Positions 27,783-36,556 are shown, counted from the first letter of the stretch. The stretch: 64,000 nucleotides of DNA from VXLM01 sp034421575 (GCA_034421575.1 DAOUKG010000017.1:43556-107555); one strand, 5' to 3'. The notes: generated by a model not told the origin, from the sequence alone. Numbers and translations are program-made.

Positions 27783-28511
27783 ATGTCCACACAAGAGTAC
27801 TTCGGCGTACCCCTCTACGACAGAACCCGGGCGAATGCCATCTATACCGACGCGATGACCCGCATGTACGGCCTCGTCGCGCTTGGGGTAATCACGACTG
27901 GGGCGACGATCTGGATCGGCGACATGACCGGCGTGGGAGAGGTCTTCTACAGCCTCGGCTGGATCGGCTGGCTCCTGATGATCGGCATCATGTTCGGAAC
28001 GCTCATGGCCGCCAGCGCCGTCGTCGCCAAGGGCAACACTGCCCTTGGGACCGTCCTCTATCTCGCCTTCACCGGCATTGAAGGACTGTTCCTCTCGCCG
28101 ATACTCATCAGATTCGCCGGCGACACGATAGGCGTGGCCTTTCTGCTGACGGGCGGGCTGTTCGTCGCCATGACCGCCGTCGGCATGACCACCAAGAGGG
28201 ACTTGACGAAGCTGGGGCCGATGCTGATCTTCGGCCTCATCGGGCTGGTAATCATCAGCCTCATCAACATGCTCCTGATCCAGTCAAGCGGCCTGTTCCT
28301 GCTCATCAACATCCTCCTTCTGCCCCTGTTTCTCGCGCTGACGGTATGGGAGACGAAGCAGATGAAGGAGCTGGCGCAACAAGCTGCTATGGAGGGCGAC
28401 CAGAAGGGCGCCACACAGGTGGCCGTCATGGGAAGCATCGGCCTCTACCTGAACGTGCTGAACATCTTCCTCATCATCCTCAACCTGCTGGGGTTCGTCT
28501 CGAACGACTAA
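27783..28511 (+). CDS. Bax inhibitor-1/YccA family membrane protein
   Basis: A 242-residue protein with seven predicted membrane helices, the standard size for bacterial BI-1/YccA/YbhL proteins. The opening (YDRTRANAIYTDAMTRMYGLVALGV), the central YLAFTGIEGLFLSPI and the closing MGSIGLYLNVLNIFLIILNLLG are family blocks. Related bacterial proteins act as pH-sensitive calcium leak channels or modulate the FtsH protease. It has its own promoter and stands alone. Confidence 0.9.
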   Translation: MSTQEYFGVPLYDRTRANAIYTDAMTRMYGLVALGVITTGATIWIGDMTGVGEVFYSLGWIGWLLMIGIMFGTLMAASAVVAKGNTALGTVLYLAFTGIEGLFLSPILIRFAGDTIGVAFLLTGGLFVAMTAVGMTTKRDLTKLGPMLIFGLIGLVIISLINMLLIQSSGLFLLINILLLPLFLALTVWETKQMKELAQQAAMEGDQKGATQVAVMGSIGLYLNVLNIFLIILNLLGFVSND

Positions 28512-28909
28512 GCGGGAAGAGGGCGGAGTTCAACACGAGTCCACTGGGGCAACCCCGCTAAGAGGGTGTTGCCGAATTCCGTGAACCCCGGTTCGTGGCG
28601 AGCTTTCCATGAATCCCGTTCGTGGTGAGCCTGTCAAACCATCAACCGCCCCTCGACAGGCTTTCAACTAGCTGCTCAGGACAGGATGAAGATTTACCGC
28701 AGAGAACACAGAGAGCGCAGAGGGGAAAAGAGGCCGTGCGGCCACGAGGAAATACGTTCGGCCTGAGCCTGTCGAAGGCCCTCTTATCCCCTTCACTTTG
28801 AATCTACCGCGAATCCGTCATTCCCGCGAAAGAACGTCACCCCGTACCACGATACGGGGCGGGAATCTAGGAGTATTCTCGTCCCGTTGGACCGGACCGT
28901 CGTCGGTCG
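28512..28909. repeat. Intergenic repeat cluster
   Basis: No gene is seen. It contains fragments of the GTTCGACA family (about 28580-28680), a CGCAGAGAACACAGAGAGCG repeat (28697-28725) and GAGCCTGTCGAAGG. It also holds a GTCATTCCCGCGAAAG | CGGGAATCT palindrome (28817-28869) split precisely by a mini-palindrome at 28833-28859. Confidence 0.7.
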
Positions 28910-29587
28910 CTACTTAGGCCCGAGAATCGCAAATCCGAGCACGATTAGCGCCACTGCGCTTGCGAACCCAATCGGACCGTACTTCGACATCCTGGCGTTG
29001 CTCGATGTGCTGAACTTGTCGATCCCCCAGGCACAGGGGCCAAACGCCACCCCTCCCAACCCAGCCCAGAACGGGAAAGCCCCCAGGAGGAGGAACGCGT
29101 TCTTGAGGCCGTAGACGAACCACAGCGCGGTGAATAGGTTGAAGAAGCTTCCCACCACGTTGGGGACGGACTTTACACTCGAAATGAAGAGGAAGAATTC
29201 CCTGGCGATAGGAAGGAATATCCCCCCGGTCAGATAGGAGTAGAACATCAAGTATCCTAGCGCCAGCAAGAGCCACACCCAGAGGCGTCGCGCGCGTCTC
29301 CCGTGTACGCTGAAGGTGGGCCTCACACCGTAGAGCCAGTATGAGACGGGACCTCCAACGAGGAGTCCTCCAATGCAACCGGCAATCCCGAAGAGCACCG
29401 CCTGCCCCGGGGGCACCCGGTCAAGGGCGCCGACACCTTCGAACTCCGTATACAGGTTGAGGATCGTCGTCGCGGCCCCGATGCCCGCGGCCATGATGCC
29501 GATGGCCAGGCCAAACCGAATGCGCGTCCAGTCACGCTGGACGATTTCCTGTTCAGACAGTCTCAGGGCCTGGGCCTGCATTGCCAT
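28910..29587 (-). CDS. Multi-pass membrane protein of unknown function
   Basis: A 225-residue integral membrane protein with about six hydrophobic segments (for example FGLAIGIMAAGIGAATTIL and VLFGIAGCIGGLLVGG, and a last helix ASAVALIVLGFAILG). No family is recognised. ATG 29587 is preferred over the upstream open frame to 29677, as GGAG lies 7 bases before it. Repeat clusters flank it on both sides, so it is probably a single-gene unit. Confidence 0.6.
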   Translation of the reverse strand: MAMQAQALRLSEQEIVQRDWTRIRFGLAIGIMAAGIGAATTILNLYTEFEGVGALDRVPPGQAVLFGIAGCIGGLLVGGPVSYWLYGVRPTFSVHGRRARRLWVWLLLALGYLMFYSYLTGGIFLPIAREFFLFISSVKSVPNVVGSFFNLFTALWFVYGLKNAFLLLGAFPFWAGLGGVAFGPCAWGIDKFSTSSNARMSKYGPIGFASAVALIVLGFAILGPK

Positions 29588-30293
29588 TCCTACTCTCCGC
29601 GTCGCTTCCGCCGGTTGTACGGCTCTATTGAACCGTCTAGTCGAAAATCCCCGAACAAAATAATAGCACACCCTCACGTTTGCTCACTACGGACACGGAC
29701 TTGCGCGTGCATCCATGACTTGGACGGAGACGAGGCAATGCCGTTGCCATAACTATTCAGACTCGGTGCCGAAACCCTCTCTATGCACATCACCGTCATA
29801 CCCGCGAAAGGAGACCTTTGCGTAACCTCAGCACCCGTCACTCCTCTGAAAATAACCCCCGGCCAACCCATCGTAGGGGCAACCCTTGTGGTTGCCCGTC
29901 CCCAATACCGCGCCACCACCCGTCATTCCGGCGTAGAGCTTGCCCCGTACTCCGATACGGGGCCGGAATCCAGTCCCCGGATCCCGCTGGCTCGTGCCAA
30001 CCCCATTTTCATTCCAGGTGGTGAGGGTGGCAGCCCTCATGAAATATTCCGAATGAAGCGGAGCGGTATGAGGAATCTAGGGTTACTGTCCTCGAAGCGG
30101 AGTTCCGTAGCTGGTACGGCACGAATGAGGACGGCAGGGCATCTTAGATTCCTCGCTGCGCTCGGAATGACAGGCTGCTACGTACGTTACGCAAAGGTCT
30201 CCGAAAGCGGGTATCCACTGGGGTAAGGGGCGTTCGCCTCATCCAGACTGAACGCTCACCGTTGCCGTCGGCATTTGAGGTTTGCGAGTCCGC
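29588..30293. repeat. Intergenic region with nested repeats
   Basis: No gene is seen. A ~117-bp element (29749-30260 overall) is split in its central palindrome by a 391-bp insertion (29811-30201, listed separately). Confidence 0.75.
29811..30201. mobile_element. 391-bp MITE-like insertion with TIRs and target duplication
   Basis: The ends GAGACCTTTGCGTAAC (29811-29826) and GTTACGCAAAGGTCTC (30186-30201) are perfect 16-base inverted repeats. They are flanked by a direct repeat CGAAAG (29805-29810 and 30202-30207). Removing the insert and one CGAAAG restores the palindrome TACCCGCGAAAGCGGGTA seen intact elsewhere. Inside lie a GTCATTCCGG palindrome with a mini-palindrome (29937-29962) and a GCTGCGCTCGGAATGACA-type repeat arm. 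It encodes no transposase. Confidence 0.8.
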
Positions 30294-31076
30294 ATGGTAC
30301 GCTCAAACGGAAATCCTGACCGTCACGCTATGGGGAGACCCTCGGACAAAGTGACTCCGAAGCGATCGAGTTCCAATACGTCGGTGGAGGCCATGCGGCT
30401 CTCCATGGCTGCCGAGAACTACCTGCTCTCGATCTACCAGTTGGAAGAGCTTGGTCGTCGTGTGACGCCGTCTCAGCTAGCCGAGCAGCTCAAGCGTCTG
30501 CCGGAGGGTGAGGGGCTGGGAACGTCCCTGCCTTCGGTGACGGGCATGCTCCGGCGGCTCTCTCGCGAAAAGCTCATCGAGATGGACAAGAACAAGGAGA
30601 TCGACCTGACCAAGCTCGGTCGAAAAGCGGCGGAGAGCATAGTCCGACGGCATCGACTGGCAGAGCTTCTCGTCGTGAACCTTCTCGATGTCCATCTCTA
30701 CAACGCTCACGAGGAGGCGCACCGGCTGGAGCACGCGATGTCTCCGCTGCTGGAGGAGAAGATCAGACGGAAGCTTGGCAATCCGATGACATCCCCGTTC
30801 GGCGATCCCATACCCGGCAGCGGGCACGCGGTCTCGAACGACTCCATTCTCCTGAGCGCGGCCAAGCAGGGACATGAATACACGGTCGATAGGATTCCCG
30901 AGGACGACCAGGCGCTGCTCGAGTACCTCGTACCCTACGGATTCATCCCTGGGCGCAGGGTGAAGATCACCGAGGCCGCGCCCTATCGCGGGGTCATCAG
31001 GCTGGAGTGCGACGGTGAGGAAATCGTGGTGGGCTACGAGGTTGCCGAACGCATCTGGCTCGGCCGGACGGAGTAG
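30294..31076 (+). CDS. DtxR/MntR-family metal-dependent regulator
   Basis: About 260 residues. A winged helix at about residues 30-95 (LSIYQLEELGRRVTPSQLAEQL, then TGMLRRLSREKLIEM) is followed by the dimerisation and metal-binding domain (VRRHRLAELLVVNLLD, HEEAHRLEHAMSPLLEEKI). The C-terminal FeoA/SH3-like domain covers about residues 185-260. The metal ligands His, Glu and His of the family are present. It probably senses Fe2+ or Mn2+. The start is uncertain: TTG 30282, ATG 30294 and ATG 30330 are in frame, and none has a strong ribosome binding site. It lies 43 bases upstream of the carbamoyltransferase cassette. Confidence 0.85.
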   Translation: MVRSNGNPDRHAMGRPSDKVTPKRSSSNTSVEAMRLSMAAENYLLSIYQLEELGRRVTPSQLAEQLKRLPEGEGLGTSLPSVTGMLRRLSREKLIEMDKNKEIDLTKLGRKAAESIVRRHRLAELLVVNLLDVHLYNAHEEAHRLEHAMSPLLEEKIRRKLGNPMTSPFGDPIPGSGHAVSNDSILLSAAKQGHEYTVDRIPEDDQALLEYLVPYGFIPGRRVKITEAAPYRGVIRLECDGEEIVVGYEVAERIWLGRTE

Positions 31077-31119
31077 CGCCAGCGGACCACAGAGCCTTTC
31101 CCACTCCAGTCGAGGCAGA

Positions 31120-31371
31120 ATGGCATTGATCTCCGGTTCTCGCTCACGCTTACGAGACATTCTCAACGGCTGGCTTACGTTCGCGCATCTCCTCGGAACC
31201 GTCCAGATGGTTGTCCTGCTCACAGTCGTGTACTGGGTGTTCATTCCGCTCATGTATGTCCCCTTCGGCCTCATCGCCGATCCGCTCCGTCTCCGCCGCT
31301 CGGCAGGGAGTTGGTGGCGGAAGCGCGAAGCCCCCGACGACGCGACGGAATTCATGCGGCGGCAGTGGTGA
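31120..31371 (+). CDS. SxtJ-like small membrane protein
   Basis: An 83-residue protein with one or two membrane helices (LTFAHLLGTVQMVVLLTVVYWVFIPLMYVPFGLIA). It opens with a basic stretch and ends with a charged tail. Small proteins of this kind (SxtJ family) typically accompany NodU/CmcH-type carbamoyltransferases together with a DUF5989 protein, and both are present here. ATG 31120 with GAGG 5 bases upstream is chosen. The carbamoyltransferase begins 11 bases after its stop. Confidence 0.65.
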   Translation: MALISGSRSRLRDILNGWLTFAHLLGTVQMVVLLTVVYWVFIPLMYVPFGLIADPLRLRRSAGSWWRKREAPDDATEFMRRQW

Positions 31372-31382
31372 CCGGTCTCCCC

Positions 31383-33158
31383 ATGCGAGTCCTCGGCATC
31401 TCCTGCTACTTCCACGACGCGGCAGCCTGCCTTCTTGAGGACGGAAAGCTCATCGCCGCCGCAGAGGAAGAACGTTTCACCCGCATCAAGCACGATCCGA
31501 GCTTTCCCACGAACGCCATACGCTTCTGTCTCGAACAGGGCGGCATCGACGGCCCCGATCTCGACTACGTGGTGTTCTTCGAGAAGCCCTTCGTGAAGTT
31601 CGAGCGGCTGCTGCTGACGGCCGTGTCCGGCTTTCCCAAGACCTACATGCAGTTCGTACACAGCATGAGATCGTGGCTCTTCGACAAGCTGTGGGTCAAG
31701 AGCCGCATCGAGAGCGAGTTGGGCATCGACAAGGAACGCATCCTGTTCTCCGATCATCACTTGTCACATGCCGCCAGCGCGTACTTCTGCTCTCCGTTCG
31801 ACAGGGCCGCCGTGCTGACATTCGACGGCGTGGGCGAATGGGCAACCGCCTCCATGGGCGTGGGAGACGGACACTCGCTGTCCGTCAAGCGAGAGCTGCG
31901 CTTCCCCCATTCCCTCGGACTACTCTACAGCGCTTTCACGGCGTTTCTTGGCTTCGAGGTCAATGAGGGGGAGTACAAGGTCATGGGGATGGCCCCCTAC
32001 GGTACTCCCCGGTACGCCGACCGCATCCGGGAAATCGTGGAGCAGCGCGACGACGGCTCCATCTGGACCGACAACCGCTACTTCTCGTTCCACCACAGCA
32101 CGCACCGCTCGTTCACGTCGAGATTCGAGAAGTTCTTCGGGAAGCCCCGCGATCCCGGCGTCCCATTCGTCACCGCCGAAACGGGCTGGCCCGCGTACTA
32201 CGGGCAGAAGCCTGCCAATCATCAGGAACTGCTGGAATACAACCGGCGCTACGCCGACATCGCCGCGAGCATCCAGCACGTGACCGAGGAACTCGTGCTG
32301 AATCTGGCGAACGAGGCGCACCGGGAGACCGGCCTGACAAAGCTGTGCATGGCGGGCGGCGTGGCCCTGAACGCGGTGGCCAACGGACGCATTCTTGCTG
32401 AGACGCCGTTCGAGGATGTCTATATCCAGCCGTCCGCAGGGGACGGGGGCGGATCGCTGGGGGCCGCCCTCTACGCCTGGCACTGCGCTCTCGGCAACGA
32501 GGAACGGTTCGTCATGGACCACGCCTACTGGGGCCAAGAGTACGACCACGACGCCATACGGACGGCCCTCGAAGGGTCAGGCCGCACATGGACGCGGTTC
32601 GAGGACGAGTCAAAACTCCTGGACGCGACCGTCGACCTCCTCGTGGAAGGGGAAGTCGTGGGCTGGTTCCAGGGGCGTTTCGAATGGGGGCCGCGCGCGT
32701 TGGGCAATCGGAGTATCCTTGCCGACCCGCGAAGGGCCGAGATGAAGGACATTGTCAACGGCAAGGTCAAGTTCCGCGAGCCGTTTCGTCCGTTTGCACC
32801 CTCGGTGTTGGCAGACGCGGCAGCGGACTACTTTGGTCTGCCGAACGGGGCCGGGGGGATGCCGGAGCGCTTCATGCTGGTCGTCGCCCCTATAGAGGAC
32901 TCCAAGCGCGACGCCATTCCCGCCGTCGACCACGTGGGCACGGCTCGACCCCAGACCGTATACAAGGAGACCAACCCTCGCTACCATGAGTTGATCAGGA
33001 GGTTCGGGGAGGCCACCGGGGAGCCGGTCCTGTTGAATACATCCCTCAACGTTCGCGGCGACCCCATAGTCGCATCGCCGGAGGACGCGCTCGACACCCT
33101 TCAAAAGAGCGGCCTCGACGCGCTCGTCATCGGCGACTTCCTGGTCACCAAGAAGTAG
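31383..33158 (+). CDS. NodU/CmcH-type O-carbamoyltransferase
   Basis: A 591-residue enzyme that transfers a carbamoyl group from carbamoyl phosphate, via carbamoyl-AMP, to a hydroxyl acceptor. The N-terminal Kae1-like domain opens VLGISCYFHDAAACLLEDG and has the metal-binding HHLSHAASAYF and LTFDGVGEW. The C-terminal YrdC-like domain has GRFEWGPRALGNRSILADPR and NTSLNVRGDPIV. ATG 31383 is chosen because it gives the canonical N-terminus. The acceptor is unknown, since no glycosyl or polyketide genes are adjacent. It sits between the SxtJ-like and DUF5989 genes. Confidence 0.92.
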   Translation: MRVLGISCYFHDAAACLLEDGKLIAAAEEERFTRIKHDPSFPTNAIRFCLEQGGIDGPDLDYVVFFEKPFVKFERLLLTAVSGFPKTYMQFVHSMRSWLFDKLWVKSRIESELGIDKERILFSDHHLSHAASAYFCSPFDRAAVLTFDGVGEWATASMGVGDGHSLSVKRELRFPHSLGLLYSAFTAFLGFEVNEGEYKVMGMAPYGTPRYADRIREIVEQRDDGSIWTDNRYFSFHHSTHRSFTSRFEKFFGKPRDPGVPFVTAETGWPAYYGQKPANHQELLEYNRRYADIAASIQHVTEELVLNLANEAHRETGLTKLCMAGGVALNAVANGRILAETPFEDVYIQPSAGDGGGSLGAALYAWHCALGNEERFVMDHAYWGQEYDHDAIRTALEGSGRTWTRFEDESKLLDATVDLLVEGEVVGWFQGRFEWGPRALGNRSILADPRRAEMKDIVNGKVKFREPFRPFAPSVLADAAADYFGLPNGAGGMPERFMLVVAPIEDSKRDAIPAVDHVGTARPQTVYKETNPRYHELIRRFGEATGEPVLLNTSLNVRGDPIVASPEDALDTLQKSGLDALVIGDFLVTKK

Positions 33159-33175
33159 ACGGAAGCGGGTCCAAC

Positions 33176-33355
33176 TTGAAGATCGTTAGAGAAACAAGCG
33201 CAAAGCTGGGAATCGCGGGGGAGCTCATCGTCTTCCTCTGGAAGCGCAAGCTCTGGTGGCTGATCCCGATGGTCGCCGTGCTTCTGGCCTTCGGCATCGT
33301 CATCGTCGTCGGTGGATCGACGGGCGCAGGCCCGTTCGTCTACACGCTGTTCTAA
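33176..33355 (+). CDS. DUF5989 small membrane protein
   Basis: A 59-residue protein starting at TTG 33176 with GGAAGCGG upstream. It reads KIVRETSAKLGIAGELIVFL, then a short basic segment (WKRKLWW) and one membrane helix, ending PFVYTLF. This is the DUF5989 pattern that regularly follows carbamoyltransferases of the SxtI/NodU type. It completes the SxtJ-like, carbamoyltransferase, DUF5989 cassette. The role is unknown. Confidence 0.78.
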   Translation: MKIVRETSAKLGIAGELIVFLWKRKLWWLIPMVAVLLAFGIVIVVGGSTGAGPFVYTLF

Positions 33356-33522
33356 CGGGCAGGGAGATTCGTCGTAGAGAGCGCAGAGAGTGTATATTAC
33401 CAGTACGTTTTGACTACGCCATGAATTGGCCGGGGGACAGCCAAATCACCCGTCATTCCGGCGAAGGCCGGAATCCAGAAAGTCCGGTCAGTCGAGAATA
33501 CGGCCTCATCACAAGCAATTGG
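33356..33522. repeat. Repeat debris upstream of a truncated toxin
   Basis: GAGAGCGCAGAGAG (33376-33390) and a CGTCATTCCGGCG...CCGGAATCCAG palindrome (33451-33478) fill this stretch. They sit where the front of the toxin gene should be. Confidence 0.6.
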
Positions 33523-33609
33523 GATAAAAAGATGCGTCAGCAGAAGGACATCGAGGATGCCCGTGACCTTTGGCAAGAGTACAAGCGTCGCAAGCGGCAG
33601 GAGGTATGA
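33523..33609 (+). pseudogene. C-terminal remnant of a HigB-like 'killer protein' toxin
   Basis: The 28 codons read DKKMRQQKDIEDARDLWQEY and onward, ending RKRQEV. This closely follows the usual C-terminus of TIGR02683-type addiction-module toxins (GGDK--Q-KDI--A--L---). Nothing upstream encodes the rest of the toxin fold; repeat DNA is there instead. The stop lies 3 bases before the antitoxin ATG, and GGAGGT inside the remnant serves as the antitoxin ribosome binding site. Confidence 0.6.
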
Positions 33610-33612
33610 ACC

Positions 33613-33930
33613 ATGGCGCTCACCCGCGATTTCAAGGAGACCGTACAGGCCCGCGCTCAGCGCGACCCCGCCTTTCGAGAAGGGCTGCTGAAAGAAGGCG
33701 TCGAGTGCCTGCTGGCCGGAGATGTCGATGCGGGCAAGATTGTGCTGCGTGACTATATCAACGCGACCATCGGGTTCGAGGAGCTTGGGTCCCTAACGGA
33801 TAAGCCGCCCAAGAGCCTCATGCGCATGTTTGGCCCGGCCGGCAATCCCCACGCCCGCAATCTCTTCGAGGTCATCAGCCGCATTCAGCAGCACGAGGGC
33901 ATCCAACTCGAAGTGAAGACCGTTCGATAG
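33613..33930 (+). CDS. Addiction-module antidote protein, toxin partner lost
   Basis: A 105-residue protein of the addiction-module antidote family related to HigA. It opens LTRDFKETVQARAQRDPAFREGLLKEGVECLLAGDVDAGK and ends with FEVISRIQQHEGIQLEVKTV. The helix-turn-helix region (PPKSLMRMFGPAGNPHARNLFEVI) is intact. Its usual toxin is reduced to a C-terminal stub just upstream, so it is now a solitary regulator or a decaying antitoxin. Confidence 0.72.
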   Translation: MALTRDFKETVQARAQRDPAFREGLLKEGVECLLAGDVDAGKIVLRDYINATIGFEELGSLTDKPPKSLMRMFGPAGNPHARNLFEVISRIQQHEGIQLEVKTVR

Positions 33931-33955
33931 TCGGGTTGTCTCCGATTGGCCCGGC

Positions 33956-34582
33956 CTACTGCCCTCGGAGGTACTTGACCAGCGCCCAGCGGTCTTCTTC
34001 GGACAGGAGGTACTTGAAGGCGGGCATGGGGGAGTTCGAAGGCTGCCCTGCCTCTATCAGCGCGTAGCCCTGGCGGCCTCCCTCGCCTATGAAGGCGAAT
34101 ATCTCCCCGTCGGTCGAGTTCTGGGTCGCGTCGCTGTTGAGGTTGGCCGGCAACACGCCGCTTGTCATGTACGGGACGACCAGTCCATCACCCGCGAGAC
34201 TTGCCCCGTGACACACTTGGCAGTTCACCCGGTACACCTCGGCGGCGTGCGACCTGTCATACCCTTGCGAGACGCCTTCGGGCGCCGTGGCCGCCCTGTA
34301 TTCTTCGAGCGATGCGTACTGGATCTCGCGTCCCGTCACGGGCACGGAGCCGGGTGGCGGAAGCAGTCGCGGCACGTCCTGGGAGTCGAACTTGGGCTGA
34401 TAGTGCATCTCGGAAAAGACCATCACCTTGTGCGACCCCGTTTCCGGCACCACCGGCAGCTTGAACCTGGCGACGCCGTACACCTCTGTGTCGCCCGTCT
34501 TGGCGTTGTAGCACGCCATCGCCATCAGCGACATGACGACCGCTATGGCGACTACTGCTATATGGCGTGGGTTTCGAGGCAT
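33956..34582 (-). CDS. actE: Alternative complex III monoheme cytochrome c subunit ActE
   Basis: A 208-residue lipoprotein with signal peptide and lipobox LMAMAC at about residues 19-24. One c-type heme site is present, CQVCHG (about residues 121-126), with SPMPAFKYLL supplying the distal Met. It is the last gene of the alternative complex III operon, in the usual place for ActE. It passes electrons from quinol oxidation towards a terminal acceptor on the outer face of the membrane. Confidence 0.88.
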   Translation of the reverse strand: MPRNPRHIAVVAIAVVMSLMAMACYNAKTGDTEVYGVARFKLPVVPETGSHKVMVFSEMHYQPKFDSQDVPRLLPPPGSVPVTGREIQYASLEEYRAATAPEGVSQGYDRSHAAEVYRVNCQVCHGASLAGDGLVVPYMTSGVLPANLNSDATQNSTDGEIFAFIGEGGRQGYALIEAGQPSNSPMPAFKYLLSEEDRWALVKYLRGQ

Positions 34583-34621
34583 CTATCCTGACTCTATCGT
34601 GTGTACTCGTGTTTCGATTGG

Positions 34622-35146
34622 TTAGAAGTCGGTCTGTTCCCAGCCGCGCTTGATCTCCTCAGCGCCTGCGCTCTTCAGCGTCTCCTCGGCGTGTTCCATC
34701 TTGGACTCGTCCGCCGTGATCGTGATGCCGATGTATCCCTCGGTGATGCGGGTGTCGTAGGCGCCCATGAACAGGCGTGGGAGCCTTGATTCGAAGATGA
34801 TGCCCACGACCGTGAAGAGGATCGCGCCGAGCATCGTTCCCTCGTACATGATGATCGCCATCGGCGGGATTGACAGAAGCGGCTTTCCGCCTGCGACCAG
34901 CGGATAGGCAAGCTGAGTGCCCACGGTCAGGAGCAGGCCGACGGTGAAACCGCAGGCCGCGCCGATCAGCGGGAACCGGTAGAGCTTGTGCACCGGCTCC
35001 TCCTCGCCGAACGTGCCCTCGGGATAGGGGGTGCCCGTGAGTATCTCGTATTCGCCCTGGCCGTAACCGGCCCCGGCGACCGCGTCGAGCGCGTTCGCCG
35101 CCGTGTCCTCGTCCGTGTATAGACCTATGACGCTTCGCAGTGCCAC
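34622..35146 (-). CDS. actD: Alternative complex III membrane subunit ActD (DUF3341)
   Basis: A 174-residue protein with a soluble N-terminal domain (SVIGLYTDEDTAANALDAVAG), two membrane helices (LIGAACGFTVGLLLTVGTQLAYPL and AIIMYEGTMLGAILFTVVGIIFE) and a C-terminal domain ending GAEEIKRGWEQTDF. This is the DUF3341/ActD pattern. GTG 35146 with GAGGTG 5 bases upstream is preferred; an ATG at 35161 overlaps the preceding stop. Confidence 0.9.
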   Translation of the reverse strand: MALRSVIGLYTDEDTAANALDAVAGAGYGQGEYEILTGTPYPEGTFGEEEPVHKLYRFPLIGAACGFTVGLLLTVGTQLAYPLVAGGKPLLSIPPMAIIMYEGTMLGAILFTVVGIIFESRLPRLFMGAYDTRITEGYIGITITADESKMEHAEETLKSAGAEEIKRGWEQTDF

Positions 35147-35160
35147 AGCATCACCTCGCA

Positions 35161-36537
35161 TTACTCTCTAATCGAGGCGGGAACTATCCGCCTGCCGATT
35201 CGTATCTCGTCGCGTCCCACCATGCCCTCCTTGACGTCGAACAGCGGGATGAGCGGGAACAGTTTCGTGAAGACCAACATGCCCAGGACCACCCAGGCGA
35301 ACGTCATTATCACCATCAGGATTTCCACCAGGCTCGGATGGTAGCTGCCCCAGTCGAAGATGAACTCGCTCCGGCGCATCGTCCCCGGCACGATGATGAG
35401 GAAGCGTTCCAGCCACATCCCGATGTTGACCAGGATCGTCGTCACGAACATCCAGAAGTAGCTCCTCCGAACGCTCTTGAACAGCCACATGGGCACCGGT
35501 ATGAAGTAGGCCGTTACCAGGAATACGATGAACAGCGCGCTCCACGGCCACTGGAAGACCTGGAGATCGCGCATCGCGAGCTCCGCGTCCTCCAGCGTGT
35601 ACAGCGCGTACACCCACTCCAGGAAGAAGAAGAAGAACCACGTCGTCGCCACGATGATGAGCAGTCGCCCGATGGCGTCGAGATGGTCGGGCTTGAGGTA
35701 CTTGTCCCATCCCCAGACCCAGACCATGATGACCATCAGGGTCGCCACGGCCGAGACACCGGAGTGGATCGCGCCGATGATGAAGTACGGAGCGAAGATG
35801 GTCGAGTGCCACGCTTCCGGCGCGATCTGCACCGCGAAGTCCCAGGACACGATGCTGTGGACCGAGACGAAGACCGGCAGCACCAGGGCCGACAGCAGGA
35901 TTCCCGCTACCGCCTGAAGCTTCCACTGGCGCGGTGTTCCCCTCCAGCCCATCGCCATCACCGCGTAGAACTTGCGCGTGAACCCTGTCGCCCGGTCTCG
36001 CACGACTGCGAGGTCGGGGATCAGCGCGATGAAGACGAACAGCGAGCTCGCCGTCAGGTAGGTCATCACTGCGCTCGGGTCCCAGATGAACGGGGAGCGG
36101 ATGTTGATCCACACGCCGCGCGCGATATCGTAGGGGAATACCCACAGGTCGGCGCGCCACGGGCGACCGACGTGAACCAGCGGCGCCGCCATGAGGGCGG
36201 ACATGAGCGAGAACACCGTCAACACCTCGGCGGCGCGTGTGACGGGACGCCGCCACTCGGCTTGCGTCAGGCGCAGGATGGCCGAGATCATGATCCCCGC
36301 GTGGCTGATGCCGATGAAGAAGACGAAGTTCACCATGTACACGCCCCAGAACACGGGACGGTTGAGTCCGGTCACTCCGACCCCTTGGTTGAGCATGTAG
36401 CCGAACGCGCCCATGCCGGTGAGGAATATCACCGTCGTGACGATTACGGCCGGCCACCACCACCTCGGCGTGTGAAGCACCGAGCTGAGGAGGTCGTCGT
36501 TGATCTGTTTCTGTGTTAGCTGTACGTGTTCTTGCAT
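35161..36537 (-). CDS. actF: NrfD-like membrane subunit of alternative complex III (second copy)
   Basis: A 458-residue NrfD/PsrC-type protein with about ten membrane helices (for example WWPAVIVTTVIFLTGMGAFGYML). It follows another NrfD protein, separated by 19 bases. Alternative complex III has two such subunits, ActC and ActF. Assigning ActF to this one is by order and is uncertain, since on the split-ActB layout it could be called ActC. The NrfD fold carries the quinol-binding side of the complex. Confidence 0.78.
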   Translation of the reverse strand: MQEHVQLTQKQINDDLLSSVLHTPRWWWPAVIVTTVIFLTGMGAFGYMLNQGVGVTGLNRPVFWGVYMVNFVFFIGISHAGIMISAILRLTQAEWRRPVTRAAEVLTVFSLMSALMAAPLVHVGRPWRADLWVFPYDIARGVWINIRSPFIWDPSAVMTYLTASSLFVFIALIPDLAVVRDRATGFTRKFYAVMAMGWRGTPRQWKLQAVAGILLSALVLPVFVSVHSIVSWDFAVQIAPEAWHSTIFAPYFIIGAIHSGVSAVATLMVIMVWVWGWDKYLKPDHLDAIGRLLIIVATTWFFFFFLEWVYALYTLEDAELAMRDLQVFQWPWSALFIVFLVTAYFIPVPMWLFKSVRRSYFWMFVTTILVNIGMWLERFLIIVPGTMRRSEFIFDWGSYHPSLVEILMVIMTFAWVVLGMLVFTKLFPLIPLFDVKEGMVGRDEIRIGRRIVPASIRE

Positions 36538-36556
36538 GGCTATGCGTTCTGCCGCG

